Source: Coturnix japonica (taxonomy: Eukaryota > Chordata > Aves > Galliformes > Phasianidae). Taken from it: a stretch of DNA of 64,000 nt. Shown here piece by piece: positions 39,563 through 50,900 of the stretch; position 1 is the first letter of the stretch, and each line of letters begins with the position of its first letter. Position numbers and translations under genes: made by a program. The DNA lies in NCBI RefSeq assembly GCF_001577835.2, contig NC_029529.1, positions 10,675,380 through 10,739,379 on the forward strand, read 5' to 3'. The notes beneath the pieces were generated by a model, which had not been told where the DNA came from, did not search any database, and worked only from the letters and a program-made list of their open reading frames with translations.

Positions 39563-40421
39563 ATGCTGACTGCCGAGGACAAGAAGCTCATCCAGCAGGC
39601 CTGGGAGAAGGCATCTTCCCACCAGGAGGACTTCGGAGCTGAGGCTCTGCTTAGGTGCGAGCCAGGCCCAGGGGACACCTGGTGGGGTGGGAATTGGGGA
39701 GTGGGAGCCAAGGGGTGCGGGTCAGGTCCTGGAGTGCTGGGTTGTATGGGCTGGGACAGGGGGAAATGTGGGGCAGCAGAGCTGACCAGCCTCGTTCCGG
39801 CAGGATGTTCACCGCCTACCCACAGACCAAGACGTACTTCCCACACTTCGATCTCTCACCCGGCTCTGATCAAATCCGTGGCCATGGCAAGAAGGTGTTG
39901 GCTGCCCTGGGCAACGCCGTGAAGAACATTGACAACCTCAGCCAGGCCATGTCTGAGCTCAGCAACCTGCATGCCTACAACCTGCGTGTTGATCCTGTCA
40001 ACTTCAAGGCAAGCAAAAGCTTGGGTCTGGGGGTCCTGGGGGTCCTCAGGTCAGGGGGTCCTGGGGTTACAGGGTCCTGGAAGTCTTGGGGTCAGGGTCT
40101 CCTAGAGTAAAGGTCTTGGGTTGGGGGGTCCTGGAGCCCTGGGTTCTAGAGGTCCCTGGGTTCCTGGGAGCTGGGATCCTGGGGGCCAGGAGCTGGAGGC
40201 AAGGGGTGCTACCAGAGCCATGATGGGGAACAGATTGGGGCTGAGAGCCCTCCACCCAGAGCAAGGGTACTGAGCCTCTGTTTGCCTTGCAGTTGTTGTC
40301 GCAGTGCATCCAGGTGGTGCTGGCTGCACACATGGGCAAAGACTACAGCCCTGAGGTGCATGCTGCCTTCGACAAGTTCCTGTCTGCCGTGGCTGCTGTG
40401 CTGGCTGAGAAGTACAGATGA
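39563..40421 (+). CDS. HBAD: Alpha-D globin (minor adult alpha chain)
   Basis: Alpha-type subunit of haemoglobin D, present in definitive red cells of many birds. Exons 39563-39654, 39804-40008 and 40293-40421 encode 141 residues with Met. The start reads [20 protein letters not shown]; the haem pocket shows QIRGHGKKV (distal His) and [12 protein letters not shown] (proximal His); the end reads VLAEKYR. The end of exon 2 reads AAC TTC AAG followed by GCAAGC, so intron 2 has a GC donor; the frame and the family both require the junction there. A GC donor at this place is known from chicken and duck alpha-D. Intron 2 also holds a G-rich tandem repeat. The gene looks intact. Confidence 0.96.
40018..40195 (+). 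repeat. G-rich tandem repeat in alpha-D intron 2
   Basis: Imperfect units around GGGGTCCTG recur from just after the GC donor to about 40195. Many runs of three or more G on the coding strand give potential for G-quadruplex in the DNA and in the pre-mRNA. The array occupies most of the 284-base intron. Confidence 0.75.
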
Positions 40422-40447
40422 GCCACCATCTACAACTTCAAGTCTTC

Positions 40448-40453
40448 AATAAA
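40448..40453 (+). terminator. HBAD: Poly(A) signal of alpha-D globin
   Basis: AATAAA 26 bases after the stop codon, giving a very short 3' UTR. Confidence 0.85.
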
Positions 40454-40459
40454 GACACC

Positions 40460-42110
40460 ATTGCTGCAGCACTGTGTCCATGTGTGTGGGTCTGGGGACA
40501 GGGTGGGCTGGGCACAGGGGTCCAGGGTGGGCTGGGGCAAACTCAGTGGTTCCCTGCACCCCTTGGGAGGGAGGGAGGAAGGAAGCTGCCAGCAGGTCTG
40601 GCATGGGGCCTGGATGGTTAAACTGAAGCTGGTAGCAGGACTCTGAGGACATAGCTCAGTCTGCACCTTCCCATGCCTGCAAACCTACTTGGGGTGGGTG
40701 AAGCCAAATGTGTTTTCTTTGAACCCCTTGAATGATTTTCCGTGGGGAAAGGATTGACATCTCCTGGCAATATCAGCATGGCTGTTTAGGACTTGACTGG
40801 GAAGCTGTGGGAGCTAAATGCCCGCATGGATTCTGTAGGCAACAAAAGAAGTTCATAGAATGAAAAAAATCCACTGTAAACCACGAAGTACAAACACCTT
40901 TCATAGCCTGAAGTCCCTGAGCCTCAGCTCTCTAGCAGCTGCCTGAGAAGGGCCCTTCCACTCCTGCCCTGGGTGCCTGCTTTTCCCATGCCATCTGGAG
41001 GGGGTGGAAATGTCACAGGCAGAGCTGTAGTTCAACACAAGGCTGCTGCTTTTACATCATTGGCTTTAGATCTGAGAGAGATGATGGGTTATAAGATAGT
41101 AAACTAGCCCTGGGTTTGCTCTGTGCTTTGACAGGGGGTCCCCATGCTATGCCCTGCTCCTGTGAGCCCACTCCCAAACATGCAGTGCTTTTCCTCCATA
41201 CTCCAAAGCACTGTCTCCATTTCAGCATGTCTGTGTTCATTTACACCCAGTTATTCCCATGCCTTCAGTTTGAGGAGCTCTCCTTCCTTTGCAGTTTGCC
41301 CCACTGACGTGTGCATGGGCAGCAGACACACACAGCCTCCCCAGCATCTGCTTCCCAGAAGAGCAGCCCCCCTCCTCCACTCTTCCCCTCCTCCCATGCT
41401 CTGACATGGTGCCAGGTCAAGCTAATCTCCCCCAGACACAAATGATAAGAACCGCTGGAAATGGAGGAAACACGGGTGTAAACTGTCCCCCCCCCCGCGC
41501 CAGCTCTCGAACCTACTGGAACCACTGCAACCTTTTTCACCTTTCCAGCCCTCCTTATCTTCCTCATCCTCCTCACCTTCACCACTCAGGACATGCAGAG
41601 CTCACTGGGGGCCTCCCTGGCCATACATTCCCCCCTTCCCCTGCTGTGAGCTCCTGCAGGACAGTGCCTGCATCAGGATCTGGCATTGACCCCACGGCTC
41701 TGCTGTGTGCCCCATTTCCAGCACACAGGGCCACCCCATTCCCCCACAGCAGCAAGGACTGGGACAGAGGGAGCTCTGGGGTCTGTTTGCAAAGGGATGC
41801 AGCTGTGGGTGAGGGAGCAGGACATGAAGATGCATTGGGGTGCACTGGTGTGAGGAGTGCAGAAGGAATGAGAGCAGAAGGGTGAAGTGAGAATGAGTGG
41901 TGGTGTGCAGGGGCTACGTTGCAAAGTGGTGTGTAGGGACAGTGCATGTACTGGGGCAGTTTGCATGTGTTCATAGTCTGTGCTGGAGAGGTCAGGGGCA
42001 AGTGCTCCTGAGCCTACAGATTCCATATTGCTATCCCCTCTACTCTGCCTGCTCCTCCTGGGTAGAACACATCCCTTCTGGCCTTCTGAGGGACCCTTTG
42101 TTGGCACCTC
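40460..42110. other. Intergenic segment between alpha-D and alpha-A
   Basis: A GC-rich spacer. A TGATAA motif lies at 41443-41448 and a poly-C run near 41487. Open frames on both strands come from low stop-codon density in GC-rich DNA and show no family resemblance. No named repeat is seen until the telomere-like motif near 42113. Confidence 0.5.
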
Positions 42111-42112
42111 AG

Positions 42113-42185
42113 CCCTAACCCCACGCAGACCCTAACCTCAACCCATGCTGGTGCAGACACTAACCCTAATCCTAACCCTAAATCC
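42113..42185. repeat. Degenerate telomere-like (CCCTAA) repeat
   Basis: The core 42161-42182 reads as TAACCC/TAATCC units in tandem, and flanking CTAACCCC, CCCTAACCTC and AACCCTGAC motifs extend it on both sides. It lies about 240 bases upstream of the alpha-A start. It is too short and degenerate to be a true telomere tract. Confidence 0.6.
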
Positions 42186-42320
42186 AGCTCATGCCAGCAT
42201 CACACTGCCCCAACCCTGACATCGAGCCCAAGCTCATGCTGGGGACCAACCCCCCCAGCCTGTGCAGTATCGTGGGTGGGGCAGGACAGCAGCCCTGCCT
42301 GGATGGGGTCCAGAATCTAT

Positions 42321-42364
42321 GGGGCGGGCTGGGGGGGGCGGGCTATGGCCAGCACAGTATATAA
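42321..42364 (+). promoter_or_regulatory. HBA1: Promoter of alpha-A globin
   Basis: TATATAA at 42358-42364 stands 60 bases before the ATG. Upstream lie GC boxes (GGGGCGGGC at about 42321-42329 and GGGGCGGGC near 42335-42343). I see no GATA site inside the core itself, in contrast to the alpha-D promoter. Confidence 0.75.
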
Positions 42365-42423
42365 GGCCAACAGCAGACTGCAGGGGCACCCGTGCTGGGG
42401 GCTGCCAACGCGGAGGTGCAACC

Positions 42424-43093
<670 letters not shown>

Positions 43094-43165
43094 GATGGCA
43101 CGGCGGGTAGAGCTGGGGGGCAACCCACCACCAGCCCTCCAACAGAGAGCAGCCAAATGAGATGA

Positions 43166-43171
43166 AATAAA
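43166..43171 (+). terminator. HBA1: Poly(A) signal of alpha-A globin
   Basis: AATAAA 73 bases after the stop codon, within GATGAAATAAAATC. Confidence 0.85.
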
Positions 43172-43316
43172 ATCTGTTGCATTTGTGCTCCAGCTCTGGT
43201 GTCCTGCTCTGGTTGCTGCCTATGGGGAGGGAGTGGGAGGGATCTGCTCTGGGGCTCCATGCAGCTGAACTGCGGGCCCCAGGGCCAGGTGAGTGTGTGG
43301 AGGATATGAGCTCAAG

Positions 43317-43381
43317 TGGTGGTGTCTGGATGATGTTTGGGTGGTGTTTGGATGATGTTTGGGTGGTGTTTGGGTGGTGGT
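43317..43381 (+). repeat. Short minisatellite (TGTTTGGGTGG/TGTTTGGATGA units)
   Basis: Five to six imperfect 11-base units alternating GGTGGTGTTTG and GATGATGTTTG, just downstream of alpha-A. Confidence 0.75.
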
Positions 43382-43904
43382 GCCCAGAAGACAGATGCAT
43401 TTCTGCTGTCTGTGGGCATGAATAGAGCTCTTACAGGTGCTGGTGGACAGAGGGGCTTTATGGAGAGTGGTTCTTGAGGGCTCCCAACAGCTCCAACCCA
43501 TCCTGAGCTTCCCAGCAGAGCCACATACCCATGTTGGGATCCCAAGCACTCCTTACCCCATGAAGCCTAAACTGTAGGGAAACAGATCTCATTCAGAAAG
43601 GGCTTGCAGGAGGTGGGTGACACAGCAAGGACAAGCTGAGGACCTTCTGCACTGGGGCAGCTTTCTATGCAGGTCTATGGACTGTGGCCCTCATAGGACT
43701 TCTCTGCTTCCATCTCCTGACACCTTGCTGTGTGCCACCCATGGGGGTCCCAGGGTGCACCAAGAAGGCAGAAGGGCTGGGGAAGACCACAGCACTCCAA
43801 TAGGAACCACCAGCACCTGGGGATCAGTTCGTGTTCTTTGGGCTGTGAACCTCATCAGGGCAGGGGGATGAGCATGGGTGGTGAAGCGGTGCTGGGTGCT
43901 GTGT

Positions 43905-43990
43905 GTGGCCCCCAGCTCTTATCACAGCCAGCAGCAGGGCTGGGGATGGCCATAGCCAGTGGGGGCTGCAGGTAGCTGATAAAGAGCTGC
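43905..43990 (+). promoter_or_regulatory. Candidate 3' enhancer of alpha-A globin
   Basis: Two GATA sites, TTATCA at 43919-43924 (TGATAA on the - strand) and TGATAA at 43977-43982, flank a GC-rich stretch with CAGCAGGG and GTGGGGGCT motifs, about 0.75-0.8 kb past the alpha-A poly(A) signal. In chicken an erythroid enhancer with GATA sites is known a little downstream of alpha-A; position and motifs agree. Exact limits cannot be set by eye. Confidence 0.6.
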
Positions 43991-45180
43991 ACGGGCTCTC
44001 CTCCAGCCCACGGGTGTGGTGAGGGACGTGGACAGCAGATAGCCCTGGGGGGGTAAAACCTGCCAGGTGCTGAGTAACTGCAGCCTGTCCCTGCCAGGGA
44101 TCTTAATGCAGAGATGGAGGTTTGAGAAAGCCCCAGAGCGGCCAGCACAGAAAAAAACCAGCATGAATCCAACCTGGGGTTACCACAGGTCCCCTCATTC
44201 CTTGCCACATGTACCATATGAATGGGTTCAGATGGAGGGATGGTCTCCAGTGACCATCAGGGACCAGTGCTCACAGGCGACTCCAGAGAGCTTCCAGCCC
44301 TCAAAAGTTCCTCCTACAAATCACCAGCCTCAGGTGCCACAAATCCACCAGGCCATGCTCCAGTCTCCCACCTCACACCATCCAGATACATCTATGGGCA
44401 TTGCTTCCCACAGCAGAGAGCCTCTGCTCCGAGGGAGCACAGGGAGCAGGGGCACGGTGCAGGCAGGGCATGCATGGCACTGGGAACTGGTGTGCCAAGC
44501 ACTGGTAAGAGCCAGTGTCAAATCCTGCATAGATCTGGTCTGCTCCAAACCCTGCTGCAGGGGATCCTTGCAGTCCTGAGATTGGTAAAGGCAGTGCTTG
44601 TACAAGTGGGGTGAAGCTGCATGTAAAGGAATGCATGTCCTCCAGCCTGGAGCTGAAGCAAGAAATGGCAGCACATATGGGGCATATCTGTGTGTGTGCA
44701 TGAAAAGTGTCAGGAGCAATGCAGGGGGATGATGTGTGCGACATTTGGCTGCTGTCCCTGCTGCCTCTGCCAGACCTCTGCCTCCAGTTGCTCTCACACC
44801 TTGCTATGACCTCAGGTAGGACTCAGCAGGGCCAGTGTTTTAGAGGAGACAGTGTCTGGCTCTGTCTGGCTAAAGAATGCCATACTGCAAACAGCTGAGT
44901 GTTTTGTCCCAGCTACTTGTCCCTGCTGCCACAAGATGGAGGCCTCAAGCCGTGGTGCCTTTATCAGAGCCAGCCAGCTCAGCTTTGAGTCAGAGCCTCC
45001 AGCATTGGCCAGGATGAGCTCCTGAACACCTTGGGGTGCTGGCGCAGGCTTGAAGGGTGCATGGAACCCCATGCTGTTTAAGGGGCCAGATCCACTGCCA
45101 GGAGGGTCTGCACCACCAGCTAGGCAGGGCTGGGTACGGTGTGGGAACAGGAACCCTGCCCAGACCCCTCACCCTCTTCC
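43991..45180. other. Intergenic segment between the alpha-A 3' enhancer and the CR1 debris
   Basis: No gene recognised. The overlapping frames of 120-170 residues on both strands here have no family resemblance and fit chance openness of GC-rich DNA. Confidence 0.5.
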
Positions 45181-45181
45181 T

Positions 45182-45262
45182 ACAATCACAGAATTACAGA
45201 ATCACGGTGTTGTTGGGTTGGAAGGGACCTTAGAGCCCCCAGATCCAGCCCTGATGTGAGAT
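45182..45262 (-). mobile_element. CR1 LINE 3' terminus, short
   Basis: Reverse-complement CR1 end: AATCACAGAATTACAGAATC followed by GGGTTGGAAGGGACCTTAGA. Only the last 80 bases or so of the element are present. Confidence 0.75.
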
Positions 45263-45449
45263 CCTTTTGCTAGAGATGAGGGAGAATATCACCTGTTTAC
45301 AAAAGGTTCTTCTGTGTTTGCATCTGACATAGGCATTCAGCAGGCCAATAGCAAAACCCATCAGGGGTGCAACCTATAGGTCTTTTGCTGAAAACATCCT
45401 GTCAACGCAGCTTGTTTGCCTCAGGTTTGGCTAGTTTTTCTTTCCTAAA

Positions 45450-46250
45450 TGTCAGCCTTTCCATACTGAAATGCTCCCTGATATATCCAAACCATTTTTA
45501 ACCCAATGCTTGGGGTTGCTCACAGCTCTTCCAGCTCAAACCCATCTGAGGTTTTAATAAGTGTATTCTCTATTACAACACATAAGTTATTGATGAAGGA
45601 ACAGTGAATAATGATATTGAACCAAGAACTGGAATCTGTCACAGAAGGAAAACAGACTCATCTGAAATGATTCATTCTTGGCAATAGCAATGCTTATTAC
45701 TCATCTCTTACTTCAATTAAAAGTCCCACTGTTAGTTGTGACTTTAAGTTGACTGCCTTATAGTTCCCTGGTTTCCACTTTTTACCCTGCTAATAAGAAT
45801 AGACCCTACTGTCTTATTCTGCAACCCCATCACCCTCTGCCATTTCTCAAAGATTCGGATGGAGTGAAATGGCTTCAATCAGTTGCTGAGGTAAAGGGGA
45901 ATTTTTTCAGGCAGTCTGGAAACACCGAAGTGATTGAACTGTACTTTAATCCACTCTTTTCAGGATCCATCTACCTTAAGTCCTTTATCAAAAATGACAT
46001 TTTAGTGAAGGCTGACTCTATTTTCTCTCTTCTGTGAGTACTTTTCCTGTCCCTGCTGCGTCAACACCTTCCCCAGGGGATGTTTTCTATTTAGGCTTTA
46101 AGACCCTTGTGACTTTTTGTCTTGGTCTTTTGATCATGTCCCTGTGTGCTCAGTATTCCTTCACCATAATGTCAATTTTGATGGAGGACTTAAAGTATTT
46201 TCTCTCCTTCCTTTCATGAAAACAGAGACTGCTCCCAGTGGAGCAGCTAC
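45450..46250 (-). mobile_element. Probable very old CR1-type LINE body
   Basis: Several blocks, in order, resemble the reverse complement of the coding body of ancient amniote CR1 LINEs: a GTTATTGATGAAGGAACAGT block with AATGATATTGAACCAAGAAC near 45587, TTAAGTTGACTGCCTTATAG with CCCTGGTTTCCACTTTTTACC near 45746, and TTTTAGTGAAGGCTGACTC near 45999. Frames are wholly degraded. Assigned from memory of turtle and crocodile CR1 copies, so the family call is tentative. Confidence 0.4.
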
Positions 46251-46584
46251 ATCAAGCATCAGCTGCATGGGTCCCTAAAGAGAACAGGGCTGATAAAAAC
46301 AAGCATTACCAGAACTTAAAACATTGTCTGTGTTTCGCTGCCATCACAAAAAGTTTAATGCCACAGACAATATCTTAGAAAAACTTTCTGCTCAGCTCCT
46401 TCTGGTCATCAGATCCAGCCAGGTTTCCACTGTGGCTGTACCAGTAGCTACCCTTTTCAATGAAGAAACAGCACTTTTCTGTCAGTCGATGTTGTCCACT
46501 AAGGATTGATCTGATTCTCAATACAGAATGGACATGCAGACACGTCTTCCTACCACACAGCAGCCACCTGAGATGATCTGAATG

Positions 46585-47180
46585 TGCTTAGGGACACAGA
46601 GAACATAAGAAATGTCCCTGCTGGACCTGATGGTTGGTTCATCTCACCCAGCGCTGTGTTCAGCAATAGGAGATGGCACTGGGGAGCACACAAGCCTCGC
46701 CATTTTAGCTTGTGCTCCTCCAACACCTGCATCAGCAGTTGATGATTTCATAGAGTAAGTTCCTGCATGTTGCCTTCAGCATCTCTTTATTGACCTGTTG
46801 TTCATGAATTTACTCACCCGTTTATAAACCTGCTGACCCCATTTGTTTCTACAGCCTCCCATGGCAGCAGGTTCCAGAAGTTCATTCTCCCTCCCTGCCT
46901 CACATGAAGTCCCTTTTATCCATTTCAGACCAATCTATTGGACTCATTGATGGCCTTTAATTCCAGTACTGCAGAATCCAGTGAGCATCAGATCCATATC
47001 CCCTTATGACTGTGTAAAGTAGGCCATTTCTGTGCCCTCTCCTGACAAACCCAGTCTTTCCAGACCATCATCATCCTGCAGCTCCCCATGCCCATCTCAT
47101 TTGCCATCTCAATTGATCTGAGCTCTTTCTCTGCATGCACTGTGTCCATTTTAGACACAGATTTAGAGGCCAGAACTGCA
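46585..47180 (-). mobile_element. Very old CR1-type LINE 3' region
   Basis: Starts with ACATAAGAAATGTCCCTGCT and CCCAGCGCTGTGTTCAGCAA, which parallels the widespread amniote CR1 3' end (ATAAGAACGGCC..., CCCAGTATCCTGTC). It continues with GGCAGCAGGTTCCAGAAGTT (the GCAATGAGTTCCACAG block), CTGACAAACCCAGTCTTTCC and AGAGGCCAGAACTGCACAGC. Divergence is high, which suggests an insertion well before galliform radiation. Confidence 0.6.
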
Positions 47181-47609
47181 CAGCCATCCTAAGAACCAAC
47201 TGGTGCCTGGCCAACCAAAGGTGGAGCTCCCAGAGCAAAGCAAGAAAGGCAAACCTGCCGTGAATCTGATGCATGGGAAAAGCCCTGAGACACTGCTGGA
47301 TTGCATCACCCACACACTACAATGGAAAACCTTTCCTCACTCTCCCTCAATGAAGGAATAAAGTCTGATATTGCCATCTTGAAGTCTACAGCTCTCAGAT
47401 TTTTTGACCCACGTCCCTGAGATGCAGTTCTTCACTGTCATCTTCCTTCCCAGATCCCTTATCACTGTGATTTCACTTAGGCAACGAGCTGCAAGGCAGA
47501 CACAACACAGCCAGGCTGGAGCTGGAGCTGGATGGAGGTTTCCCACCCAGCTCTGCCTTTTTAACTGCTTGTACCAGAACCAGACAAACAGGGCTATGGG
47601 AGCAGTGTC

Positions 47610-47960
47610 ACCCCGAGGGTCGTCCCCACGATGAGGGCCGCCCCCTGCTCCCTGACGGCCACCGAGACCCCCCTGGGCCCGGCTCAGCTCCGTGTGGTAG
47701 CCGGTTGTCCCGGGGGTGGAGCGGGGCGGAGCGGCGGAAGCGGGAGGTGGCGGAGACGGCGGCGATGATGATGGCGCTGCGGGGCGGGCGGCGGGCGGCG
47801 ATGCCGGGATAGAGCGGGGCGGCCATGGCACGGGGAGCCGGCCCGGTGCTACCGCTGCTGCTACCGATACTGCAGCTCCTGGTGCTGCCCGAGGGCCGAG
47901 GAAACCGAACCGGGGCCGGTAAGTGCGGGCAGAGGGGGGGGGCGGCCGTGATGGAGCCTC
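47610..47960 (+). promoter_or_regulatory. PGAP6: CpG-island promoter of TMEM8A/PGAP6
   Basis: A dense CpG block with GGGGCGG and GGCGGGCGG boxes precedes and covers the first coding exon. There is no TATA box. This is a housekeeping-type promoter, in contrast to the neighbouring globin promoters. Confidence 0.7.
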
Positions 47961-50900
47961 GCATCCCCTTGCGGCTGCATCGTGGCGAAGTTTATTGTGG
48001 GCAATGAGTGGGCAATGGATGGACCGAAGGGATGCAGCACATCTCTATGGAGGCAGGTTTGTTATGTCCGGAGAAGAGAAGGCTCTGGGCAGACCTCAGT
48101 GTTTCCTCCCAGTGTTTGAAGGGAGCTTGTAAGCAAGAGATGGACCGGATTTTTACGTGGCTTGATAGTGCTCGGAGAAGGGGGAATGGCTTTAAACTGA
48201 AAGAGAAGAGACTTAGGTAAGATTTTAGGAAGGATTTATTTACTCAGAGTCATTGAGACCTTGGAACTGCTGTCCAGTGAGCTGTGGGTGCCCCATACTG
48301 GGATGCATAGAGGGTCAGTCATTGGGGTCCTGCACAGTGTGAGGGGCAGCCAGCCCACAGCATAGGGGTTGGAACTGAATGGTCCTTAAGGTCCTCTCCA
48401 TCCCAAGCCATCCTATGACTCTTAAGGTTTTCCCTCGTTGTGTAGCGGTGGTGGTTGGGGCGGATGGGCAGGAGTGGGCTCTGAATGGGCAGGAAGCAGT
48501 TGCAATGGTTTCGAAGGTGCAAGGGCTGATCCTTGTGGCCGTGAGCCTGAAGCTTCTGCTGTGTGCATGGCAGGGGCTCTGCTGTGCTATCCAAGGGCTG
48601 TACCTTGTCCTGAGAAGCATGTTTGCTCTCTTCGCCCTGATGTGGAGGTAGGTGTATGTAACTGTGGTTATCAGCTGCTGAGAGTGGTTCCCATGCTTCA
48701 GATAGCCACAGACTGCTCAGGGAGCTGCTGGCGCCAGGGTGAGATGTCACTTTTGCCCCAGGCCAACCCTACTCTGGCATCCTGCTGGGTGGGTTCCCAG
48801 CCCTCAGGTACCTCCCCTGTGTTCAAGGTGTGATATTGGGTTCTTCTTGGCGTCATCCTGCCAATTCAGGTGAATTCCTCATTGGATCTGAGAACTGTTA
48901 AGGATCAGATCCTCCTGAGAGGAGTGAGGAGTCTTGGGATACATCAAGATGTGGCTTTGACATGGGTTACATTATAAATAGCACACAAAAAGCCTGCCAC
49001 AGTCATCTCTTGTCTTGAGTCAGACTGGTCGCTGTCTGTGTAGCTGTACTCAGGGTTCTCAGTCTTTATGTCCCTTTGGAATTGCTGCTTGACCTAAGCT
49101 CTGCACAGGGTTGAGCCTGCTGGCTTGTGAAGTGCTGGCTCTTATGAAGCCCCAGAGATATTTGCATCTGCTCTGAAACCGGGACCTCGTCCTTCTCATG
49201 GGGAGCTCTGAAACCAGCGGTCAACATGTCTAGAAGCAGAATGATATAATCTTTGGATGAACAAATCCAAGCTGTCGCAGGTGGTTCTTTATTCAGACAT
49301 TCAAAGAATGTGTCTCCTCTGTGCATCTGTGATTCTCCTCATGTTTTGTTTGTCTTCTTCAAATTTTTCCTGCTTTTTGCGTCCTATGTTTGAAACTTTT
49401 AGAAGGAGGCTCTTGTTCAGCATCAAATTATGTTGTTTCCATCCTTTCCCACAGGGATTTCACAACTGCCCTGTTCAGTTCAAAGAGCTCTGAGCATTGC
49501 TGGATGGTCAGGTCTGACTCCCAAGGTGTTGCTGTGCTTCTGAAGAATGTTCAGAACAGGGTAGAAACAGGCACATACAGAGCACAGCAATATTCAATGC
49601 AAATAGGGAGCAGGAGCACATGCCTCACTTGCACATGACCCGTCTTTCTGGCTTTTCTTTACTAATAATCTATTATATCTTCATGTAGCATTTCCTTCTC
49701 AAACCAGGTGAAGTGGGAATCAACTCATCTTGTTTCCTGGATGCCCAGCATAGCAAAACCTGGGAGTGCAGCTGTGGCCCTGGTAGGTTCTCTCCAAGCA
49801 GAGCTGTGTACTTGGACTTTGTCCACACTGCTGTACTGCAGGCTCATGTGCTCACATTGTCAGCTGTCACACAGCTCTGTGCCATTCCCTTGGGCTGTAA
49901 CTGCAGCTCACCTCAGTCAATATAACTGACCCATCCTTAATGTGACCCATGCTTGACTTCTTAATTCTGACAGCCCTCTGCTCCTCCCTACAACACCTCA
50001 TAAGTTATTCTTCTTCTTCTGTGGCCCCTTGAAGGTGAGGAGCTGCTGATGGGTGCTGTTGGCCATGCAGTTTGGCTGGAGAGCTGAAGTGGGTTTTTGC
50101 TGGGTGCTGGTGGAACAGTTCATCTCTGATCAGTCTGTCCAGTGTGAGCTTTGGGCAGGACCATGGCTGTCCAGGCTTTACTACTCTGTCTTTGTCTACC
50201 CTTGGCTTGTGCTGGCACCCAAATGTCACCATGGACATCCAGCAATGAATACGCTGTGTGTGTGCAGAGTGCCACTGGGTGCAAAGAAGCTGCTGATTAA
50301 AGGCTTCTCTTTTCTGTAGTTCCTATGCGTGAAATAAGACTGGGTTTGTAGGAGAGCACAGCTGATTTCCTTCCTCCACTCATGACTGTGGGAGCCCGTA
50401 CTGCACTGCCGTCACATCTGTGTTTGCTTGAAGGGTCCCTTCAATGGTATTTGCTCTTTACTGTCCCAAAGAGTGACCTAACCCTGACCTGAGGACAGTA
50501 GCTGGAGTTTGTTCTGCCCTGTGCTGGGGTACAACCAATCCAGGTCCCTTCATTTGGCCCTGGGTGGGCTCTGATGCAGGACATCAGCTGGGGTGACTGT
50601 GTGTGTTCTGCTGGCACCCTTTTCCCTGGAGAGTAAATCCTCCTGTTGGTTTATTCTTTGACAGCAGTGAAAGCTGCGTGGCTGGTATTTCTTGCTTTCC
50701 TATTTCCTCCTTTCTCAGTTGGGTTTGCAATGTGCCTGTAGGCTTTAGCTTGGTCATTTGCCAAGAAATTAAACCCGTTATGACTATTCCTGTCTCTTTG
50801 CAGTGCCGTGTGTTCAGGTCAGCATGTATCCTGCTCTGGGGCATGAATCGTATTTCCTGCTCGGATTAGTTTCCTCTTGGCACCAAGTACAACCCAAGGC

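Noticed and set aside
39487-39846. A 119-codon open frame opposite alpha-D exon 1
   Set aside because: Shadow frame antisense to a strong globin coding exon and its promoter.
44067-44797. Overlapping frames of 120-170 codons on both strands past alpha-A
   Set aside because: Both strands are open at once, composition is GC-rich, and no peptide resembles a known family; chance openness is the simplest reading.
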